Positions 7,037 through 11,702 of a stretch of DNA of 11,702 nucleotides are shown here, in pieces. This DNA is from Planctomycetota bacterium (lineage in GTDB: Bacteria; Planctomycetota; Planctomycetia; Isosphaerales; Isosphaeraceae). Every line of letters begins with the position of its first letter. The first letter of the stretch is position 1. A program made the position numbers and the translations under genes. Location: the NCBI GenBank assembly GCA_021778575.1, contig JAJYCH010000066.1, positions 1 through 11,702 on the forward strand. The letters run 5' to 3'. Under the pieces are notes generated by a model. The model was not told the origin of the DNA. It saw only the letters and a program-made list of their open reading frames with translations, and did not search any database.

Positions 7037-7915
7037 ATGTTCTTGACGCGAGCCCTCCCTCTCGGACGATTCTGCACCGTGACACTGGCTCTTGCCCTGT
7101 CACTGGGACTGTCCACCCTTGCGCCGGCTCAAACCAGCAAGAGTGAAACCAAGGCCAAAGCCAAGGAAAAGGAAAAGGCCAAGACGGAAGAAGCCGCAAA
7201 AGGACCAATCGACCTGAATTCGGCCTCGGCCGAGGATCTTCAGACGTTGCCGGGGATCGGCGCGAGCTATGCCCGCAAAATTATCGACAGTCGCCCTCAC
7301 AAAACGGTCGCCGACCTGGCCGGCGCCGGCGTTCCGGCCACGACGTTCGAGAAGCTCAAGGGATTGGTCGAGGTCAAGCCACTACCAGCGCCCGTTGACG
7401 TCAATACCGACTCGATCGAAAAGCTCGAGACGCTACCCGGAGTTGGTCCGGCGATCGCCAAGGAGATCATCGCCGCCCGACCGCACGCCGACTACGCCTC
7501 GATCGCCAAACTCAAAGGAATCGGGGCCGAGAAGCTCGACGCTCTCAAGGGCCGGGTCAAGTTCGGCACCGCCAAGGTCGAGGAGAAGGCGAAGCCCCAG
7601 CCCAAGTTGAAGGAAGAAGCCGCCAAAAAGGTCGCCGAAACGAAGGCCGAAATGCCGAAGGCCGCCAGGACCGAAGTAAAGGCCAAGCCCAAGGAAACCA
7701 CCACGGCCAAGCTGCCGCCCGGAACGAAGGTCAACATCAACACGGCAAGCAAGGAAGTCCTCGACGAACTGCCCGGGATCGGACCCGTCAAGGCTCAGGC
7801 GATCCTTGATTATCGCGCCGAGAAGAAATTCGAGACGATCGAAGACATCATGAAGGTGAAAGGGATCAAGGAAGGGGAATTCGGTAAGATCAAAGAGATC
7901 ATCACGGTGAAGTGA
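7037..7915 (+). CDS. Exported ComEA-like protein with three helix-hairpin-helix domains
   Basis: The product has 292 residues. It begins with a signal peptide (residues 1-32, hydrophobic core VTLALALSLGLSTLAPAQ), so it is exported. A Lys/Ala/Glu-rich segment (33-56) follows. Then come three domains of the ComEA / helix-hairpin-helix type at about 57-114, 120-177 and 231-292. Each starts with an 'I/V-D/N-x-N' motif and contains a hairpin: LPGIGASYARKI, LPGVGPAIAKEI and LPGIGPVKAQAI. The second and third domains are joined by a charged linker rich in Lys, Ala and Glu (178-230). HhH domains bind DNA backbone without sequence specificity; in ComEA the protein binds incoming DNA at the cell surface. 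Most ComEA proteins carry one such domain pair, so three copies are unusual, and no competence gene is visible nearby. The nuclease gene follows after 40 bases without a terminator. Role inferred: non-specific DNA binding outside the cytoplasm. The membrane-anchored arrangement of classical ComEA is not certain, as the N-terminus could be either cleaved or retained. Confidence 0.85.
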   Translation: MFLTRALPLGRFCTVTLALALSLGLSTLAPAQTSKSETKAKAKEKEKAKTEEAAKGPIDLNSASAEDLQTLPGIGASYARKIIDSRPHKTVADLAGAGVPATTFEKLKGLVEVKPLPAPVDVNTDSIEKLETLPGVGPAIAKEIIAARPHADYASIAKLKGIGAEKLDALKGRVKFGTAKVEEKAKPQPKLKEEAAKKVAETKAEMPKAARTEVKAKPKETTTAKLPPGTKVNINTASKEVLDELPGIGPVKAQAILDYRAEKKFETIEDIMKVKGIKEGEFGKIKEIITVK

Positions 7916-7955
7916 CCGACAGGATTCCCCGATCCCTCGCACGAGTACTCCACCG

Positions 7956-8777
7956 ATGATCCGTCATTCGACAAATCGACTGATTACCTGTTTGACCGCC
8001 TTCGCATTTATGTCGACCTCGATCTCATCGGCGTTCGCCTGGGGGCCGCAAGGCCACCGGGTGATCGCCCGATCCGCCGAGGGCCGATTGACACCGGCAG
8101 CCCGGGCCGCAATCAAGGATCTTCTTCTACCAGGGGACACCCTGGCCGACATCGCCAACTGGGCCGATACCGACGGCCATCAGGCCGTGCCCGACAGCGC
8201 GAGCTGGCACTACATCAACGTGCCGATCGGCGACAAGAAGTTCGACCCGAAGTTGATCCATCGCGATGATAACGTCGTCGTCCAGATCAAGCACTTTCGC
8301 AAGCTCCTGGCCGATAAGTCGAAGCCCAAAAAGGAGCGCCAGCGAGCGCTTTTGTTCCTGGTCCACTTCGTCTCCGACATTCATCAGCCGCTTCACGTCG
8401 GCGACAACAACGACAAGGGCGGAAACCTGACCCAGGTGCAATTCTTCAACGAAGGGACAAACTTGCACCGGCTCTGGGACTCGGACCTCATCCACAAGAT
8501 CGGCGGCAACGACCGGGCCTGGACCGATCGGATCGATCGGCAGATCACCGCTGAGTCCACCAAGGAATGGTCGAAGGGGACCGTCGACGACTGGGCCGAC
8601 GAGAGCCTTCAGGTCGCGAAACTCGCCTATCGCCAGAACGCCAACGACCCCCGCCCCTTCGCCAGTGGCGTGATCCTGGGCGAGCCCTATCTCAAGCGAA
8701 CCGAACCGCTCCTGAAAGAGCAGATGGCCCGAGCGTCGGTCCGGCTCGCCAATGAACTGAATGCGATCTTCAAGTGA
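7956..8777 (+). CDS. Exported S1/P1-type zinc-dependent nuclease
   Basis: The 273-residue product belongs to the S1/P1 nuclease family, which cleaves single-stranded DNA and RNA and removes 3'-phosphates using three zinc ions. A signal peptide ends at AFA, predicting cleavage before Trp29. This matters because the mature N-terminal Trp is itself a zinc ligand in nuclease P1. The remaining ligands match P1 in order and spacing: His34 (WGPQGH), Asp71 (NWAD), His85 (SWHYIN), His137, Asp141 and His147 (HFVSDIHQPLH), His171 and Asp175 (NLHRLWDSD). All nine are therefore present and the enzyme should be active. The length is normal for the bacterial family. The start at 7956 is the only one that gives a complete signal peptide, though no clear ribosome binding site precedes it, suggesting coupling to the upstream gene 40 bases away. 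Its stop codon directly abuts the stop of the opposite photolyase gene. Likely role: degradation of extracellular or periplasmic nucleic acid for nutrient (phosphate, nucleoside) gain. Confidence 0.92.
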   Translation: MIRHSTNRLITCLTAFAFMSTSISSAFAWGPQGHRVIARSAEGRLTPAARAAIKDLLLPGDTLADIANWADTDGHQAVPDSASWHYINVPIGDKKFDPKLIHRDDNVVVQIKHFRKLLADKSKPKKERQRALLFLVHFVSDIHQPLHVGDNNDKGGNLTQVQFFNEGTNLHRLWDSDLIHKIGGNDRAWTDRIDRQITAESTKEWSKGTVDDWADESLQVAKLAYRQNANDPRPFASGVILGEPYLKRTEPLLKEQMARASVRLANELNAIFK

Positions 8778-8780
8778 TCA
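8775..8780. other. Abutting stop codons of convergent genes (TGATCA)
   Basis: The nuclease stop TGA (8775-8777) is followed without any gap by TCA (8778-8780), which is the photolyase stop on the other strand. The six bases form a palindrome. No terminator can fit between the genes, so transcripts must end inside the opposing coding regions or overlap. Confidence 0.85.
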
Positions 8781-10313
8781 ATACGGTTCGAGCCGGCTCA
8801 AGAACTCTCGGGCCTCGGTCTGAATCTGATCGCGTTCGGTCGAGCTGACCCGAGAAAGTCCGAGAACCGCAGGGCCGAGCCGAGGGTTGGCGCGTAGCCT
8901 GGCCTCGTGCTCGATCAGGAAGTTCCAGTAAAGTTTGTTAAACGGACAGGCATCGACTCCCGTCCGCGATTTCGGGTTGTAGGCACAGGTGCCGCAGAAG
9001 TCACTCATCTTGTGTATATAGTTGGCGGAGGCGATATACGGCTTCGTCGCGGTGATCCCGTTGTCGGCATTGAGGCCCATTCCGATCACGTTGGGCAGAA
9101 CAACCCAGTCATGTGAATCGATATAAAACGTCAAAAACCAATCGGCGACGGCCGCTGGATCAATTCCGGCCAGAAGGGCAAAGTTGCAAAGGATCATCAA
9201 CCGTTCGATATGATGCGTATACCCCGTTTTGATTAGACGATTAACCACCGACGACAGACAACGCATCTCGGTCTGGCCATCCCAGAACAGGCGAGGCAGA
9301 GGACGTTTTGCCTCCCACGAATTCGCCCGGCGCAGTTCCGGCATCTGGCGATGGTATTGCCAGTACATGAATTCACGCCAGCCGACGACCTGTCGGATGA
9401 AACCTTCGGCCGAATTCAGGGGTGCTCGCCCTTCCCGATATTCCGCCTCGACCGCCCGGGCCATCCGTTCCGGCTCAAGCAAGCCCAGGTTCATCTGGGG
9501 CGAGAGGACCGAGTGATACAGGACCCCCTGGTCGGCGCACATCGCGTCTTCGAACCGCCCGAAATCGGGCAGTCGCTCGACGAGGAAATCGGCGAAGCCG
9601 GCTTCCGCATCGGCACGGGTCACGGCCAGGTCAAAGCCATCGGTCGAGCCGACACCGAATCCGGCCGCTTCGACTTCCTTCATGACCGCCCGGGTGATCG
9701 CGTCGGGCTCGAACCGGGGTATCGGCGGCGGCTGATGCCCCTTGGGCAGCGGTTTGCGGTTCTCGGCGTCGAGATTCCATTTCCCGCCCGATGGCTCGCC
9801 ATCCGGCTCGATCAAGAGGCCAAACTTCCGGCGGATCGCCCGATAGAAATTCTCCATCACATAGCGCTTACCCGGTTCCGGATCGGCGATCGGGTTGAAC
9901 CGACCGACCAGAAACATCGTGTTGGGGAGAACCTCGACCGGCAGCCCGAGGTCCGACGCCATCGAGGCGGTTTGCCAGATTCGGGCCGGATATTCGGCCG
10001 CTTCAAGTGCGATCAATCGGCCTGGCTTGTGCTTCCGGATGGCCTGCGCGAGCCCCGCGCGACTGTCATCGGCCTCGATCCGGTCGACGTGATAACCGGC
10101 GGCTTTCAGTTCCGCCACGAAGTGCCGCCCGGCGCTGAGGTAAAGAACCTGGCGCTTCCGATGATACGGTAAACGCCGGAGCCATGACCGGCTCTCGACC
10201 AGGACAACCCGCACTCCGTCGCGACCGCCCGCCGCCGCTTCGGCAACCGCCAGCGCGGGGTGGTCGAGCATTAGCTGATCGGCCATGATCCAGACCAGCA
10301 CGCGACTTTTCAT
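8778..10313 (-). CDS. Cryptochrome/photolyase family protein, FeS-type (PhrB-like, probable (6-4) photolyase)
   Basis: From the ATG at 10313 the product has 511 residues, typical for the FeS-BCP (bacterial cryptochrome and photolyase) group. It starts with the Rossmann-like antenna domain (VLVWIMADQLMLDHPAL) and continues into the helical FAD-binding domain (GWREFMYWQYHRQMPELR, GYTHHIERLMIL, DWFLTFYIDSHDWVVLPNV, GMGLNADNG). Four cysteines for a 4Fe-4S cluster are present: Cys352 in EMRCL, Cys440 and Cys443 in DFCGTC, and Cys456 in DACPFN. The 88-3-13 spacing equals that of Agrobacterium PhrB (C350, C438, C441, C454), a (6-4) photolyase that uses blue light and FAD to repair (6-4) photoproducts. 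The frame is also open from a TTG at 10343, but the ATG opens directly on the conserved beta strand. An AAGG sits against the ATG and no well-spaced ribosome binding site was seen. A membrane protein gene precedes it on the same strand after 76 bases. Confidence 0.92.
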   Translation of the reverse strand: MKSRVLVWIMADQLMLDHPALAVAEAAAGGRDGVRVVLVESRSWLRRLPYHRKRQVLYLSAGRHFVAELKAAGYHVDRIEADDSRAGLAQAIRKHKPGRLIALEAAEYPARIWQTASMASDLGLPVEVLPNTMFLVGRFNPIADPEPGKRYVMENFYRAIRRKFGLLIEPDGEPSGGKWNLDAENRKPLPKGHQPPPIPRFEPDAITRAVMKEVEAAGFGVGSTDGFDLAVTRADAEAGFADFLVERLPDFGRFEDAMCADQGVLYHSVLSPQMNLGLLEPERMARAVEAEYREGRAPLNSAEGFIRQVVGWREFMYWQYHRQMPELRRANSWEAKRPLPRLFWDGQTEMRCLSSVVNRLIKTGYTHHIERLMILCNFALLAGIDPAAVADWFLTFYIDSHDWVVLPNVIGMGLNADNGITATKPYIASANYIHKMSDFCGTCAYNPKSRTGVDACPFNKLYWNFLIEHEARLRANPRLGPAVLGLSRVSSTERDQIQTEAREFLSRLEPY

Positions 10314-10389
10314 CCTTGCTTGCCGCCCTGAGATAAGGTTCAATCCGGATCGGAAACCGAGACGATCGTTGCCGAGATCAAGACCTCGA

Positions 10390-10989
10390 TCAAGGTAAGA
10401 ACCGGAGAATTAGATAGTAGATTTCTTGATACAAGTAAATGGCGATAAAACTGATTCCGACCAGGCATCCCAGTCGATCCATCGGACTGGGGCTGAGCCA
10501 CCGCCGACGGGTCAGAGCCAGGGCGAGCCACGCGCCGATGATCATCGGGCCGGCGGCAAATTTCAAGCGACCGAAAAAGTTGTTGTATTCGACGGTCAAG
10601 GCACTCGACCGATCGAGTTCGCTCGCCGTACCGACCCGGACCACGAAATAGAGGACGGGGATAATGGCCGACACGCAGACGGCGACGCAGGCCACGAAAC
10701 CGGCCCCTTGAACAACTTCCTGCCGGGAAGTCCGGCGATCGAATCCGCGAGCGATCAGCACCACGAGAGTCAGCGGGACCAGGACGCAACCACTCGTGAC
10801 GGAGAGATATTCGATAAACTCCACCCGCCAGTCGGCTTTGGGGTCGTGGTGGAAAAGCCCAAGGCTGGCGGCGATCCGTAACAAAAACAGGCTGACCGCC
10901 GCCGAAGCGATCAGGAACATGAAGTCGCCGAGGGTCAAGCCCTGGTTGCTGGATTCGTCGACGTTTCGTGATTCTTCGACAGAGTTCAT
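10390..10989 (-). CDS. Small membrane protein of unknown function
   Basis: The 199-residue product is not recognised as a characterised family. It has a polar N-terminus of about 18 residues, then four to five probable membrane helices. These are near residues 21-45 (DFMFLIASAAVSLFLLRIAAS), 63-84 (YLSVTSGCVLVPLTLVVLIARG), 95-117 (AGFVACVAVCVSAIIPVLYFV), 145-162 (AAGPMIIGAWLALALTR) and 172-195 (RLGCLVGISFIAIYLYQEIY). Short polar loops such as FDRRTSRQEV separate them. The first-helix opening LTLGDFMFLIASAAV resembles many small uncharacterised planctomycete membrane proteins. The ATG at 10989 gives a sensible start but has only a weak upstream purine stretch. The photolyase gene lies 76 bases downstream on the same strand, so cotranscription is possible, though a functional link is not implied by the sequence. 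Confidence 0.65.
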   Translation of the reverse strand: MNSVEESRNVDESSNQGLTLGDFMFLIASAAVSLFLLRIAASLGLFHHDPKADWRVEFIEYLSVTSGCVLVPLTLVVLIARGFDRRTSRQEVVQGAGFVACVAVCVSAIIPVLYFVVRVGTASELDRSSALTVEYNNFFGRLKFAAGPMIIGAWLALALTRRRWLSPSPMDRLGCLVGISFIAIYLYQEIYYLILRFLP

Positions 10990-11134
10990 GATCGTTACTC
11001 GTTGATTGCCCGGAAATTGGTCGGAACGGCGTTGCAGTTTCGAGACTCCGGCCGGACAAGCTCACGAAATGTAACGATTATGCCGAATACAAGATCGAGA
11101 ACTGGTAAATTGTTCGGAACTCCTGGACCGGCGC

Positions 11135-11140
11135 GAGGAA
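11135..11140 (+). promoter_or_regulatory. Ribosome binding site deciding a TTG start
   Basis: GAGGAA at 11135-11140 is followed by six bases and TTG at 11147. This good Shine-Dalgarno match is the main reason for choosing a non-ATG start for the last gene. No convincing promoter was seen in the 157 bases between this gene and the divergent membrane protein gene. Confidence 0.55.
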
Positions 11141-11146
11141 GTCCCC

Positions 11147-11702
11147 TTGATCCACGCCCGAATTATAATCTTGATCCTCGCGGGGCTGGCTTCCCTGGAG
11201 CTTCCCGCCCTGGGAGACGAGCCGATCAGCGGCCCGCCGGTCCCCGCGCCTGCCTCGACACAGGTCGAGACAACCTGGCAGCAAGTTCTCGACAATCAGA
11301 ACTGGAAGATCGACGACAAGGTCATCCGGGTCCAGGGTCCAGCCCCCGCGCCGAGACCTCCGGCCACTACCAATCCCGCCAGGCCCGCGCAACTGCCGAC
11401 GCCGACCACGCCACCGACAACGGCACCGACAACGGCACCTGCCCTGCCCCCGGCGACCGGGACAAATCCCGGCTTTACGCCGCCGGCTGGTGGCCTCGAC
11501 GGGAGGAACGATCCCAATAATCCGTTCCTGTCGATGAATAACCAGCCTGCCAGTTCGCTTTTCGCGGCGCCGAACCCTGAAACCGCCGCATCAACTCCAT
11601 CGCGGCAGGGCTTCTTGCAGATGATCGGCGACCAGAGCCCGTTCTTGAGCCTGCACGCGGCGGCGACTGTTCCCTCGGTTCCGTCGCCGCCATCCCCGTT
11701 CC
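11147..11702 (+). CDS. Secreted Pro/Thr-rich protein, N-terminal part (3' end outside window)
   Basis: The frame starting at TTG 11147 is open to the window edge and gives 185 residues. It begins with a signal peptide (MIHARIIILILAGLASLELP, cleavage possible after ALG), so it is exported. A short region with VETTWQQVLDNQNWKIDD follows (about residues 38-56). Then comes a long Pro/Ala/Thr-rich stretch with a tandem PTTA repeat (about 63-106), and next NDPNNPFLSMNN and GFLQMIGDQSPFLSLHA. The order signal peptide, low-complexity spacer, then a more conserved start is typical of planctomycete surface or outer-membrane proteins. I have an uncertain memory of GDQSPF-type stretches leading into a beta-barrel-like protein, which cannot be tested here. 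The signal peptide, the strong ribosome binding site and the open frame argue that this is real, while the other frames in this stretch look like shadows. Confidence 0.65.
   Translation, partial: MIHARIIILILAGLASLELPALGDEPISGPPVPAPASTQVETTWQQVLDNQNWKIDDKVIRVQGPAPAPRPPATTNPARPAQLPTPTTPPTTAPTTAPALPPATGTNPGFTPPAGGLDGRNDPNNPFLSMNNQPASSLFAAPNPETAASTPSRQGFLQMIGDQSPFLSLHAAATVPSVPSPPSPF

Noticed and set aside
10340..10399. Minus-strand frame reading LTLIEVLISATIVSVSDPD, which resembles a prepilin N-terminus
   Set aside because: It is the out-of-frame extension past the end of the membrane protein gene, lacks the preceding Gly and basic leader, has no start site of its own and stops after a few more codons. 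Chance or an undetectable relic.
11164..11169. Perfect TATAAT hexamer
   Set aside because: It lies within the signal-peptide codons of the last gene and has no -35-like hexamer at a suitable distance (GTCCCC at 17 bases).
11002..11520. ATG-started plus-strand frame of 172 codons
   Set aside because: Arg/Gly/Pro-rich shadow with no signal peptide or domain, overlapping the better-supported TTG-started frame.

Overview
The window looks like chromosomal DNA from a GC-rich planctomycete, most likely an Isosphaeraceae-type member. This rests on protein flavour, not a marker gene: a carboxypeptidase-regulatory-domain protein, an S9 peptidase of the glutamyl-endopeptidase type, a very large zinc-ribbon/kinase/RDD membrane protein, an FeS-type photolyase, weak or variable ribosome binding sites and some non-ATG starts. 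No mobile element, CRISPR array, rRNA or tRNA was found.

Layout. Bases 1-1356 (+) hold the 3' part of a secreted-type protein built of repeated carboxypeptidase regulatory-like beta domains. It converges on a minus-strand block. From its promoter-proximal end, that block is a serine/threonine kinase with a kinase-RDD-degenerate kinase-RDD architecture (6700-3944) followed by a secreted S9 serine peptidase (3842-1444). The peptidase gene is split in two by what looks like the loss of one base in a G/C tract near 2491-2500. A stem-loop at 1398-1428 separates the convergent units.

Bases 6701-7036 are a divergent control region. It holds a clear sigma70-like promoter whose -35 box lies inside a perfect 10+7+10 inverted repeat. 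This drives, rightward, an exported three-domain helix-hairpin-helix (ComEA-like) protein (7037-7915). Forty bases further on comes an exported S1/P1-type nuclease with all nine expected zinc ligands (7956-8777). Together they could form an extracytoplasmic DNA-binding plus nucleic-acid-degrading unit; that pairing is an inference from adjacency and shared export.

The nuclease abuts, stop codon to stop codon, a convergent FeS-type cryptochrome/photolyase gene (10313-8778). Upstream of that, on the same strand, is a four-helix membrane protein of unknown function (10989-10390). At the right edge a TTG-initiated, Pro/Thr-rich secreted protein (11147 onward) runs off the window.

The most interesting points are the operator-like repeat with embedded promoter, the HhH-protein/nuclease pair, the duplicated kinase-RDD protein with a dead second kinase, and the single-base frameshift in the peptidase. 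None is by itself a proven new system.
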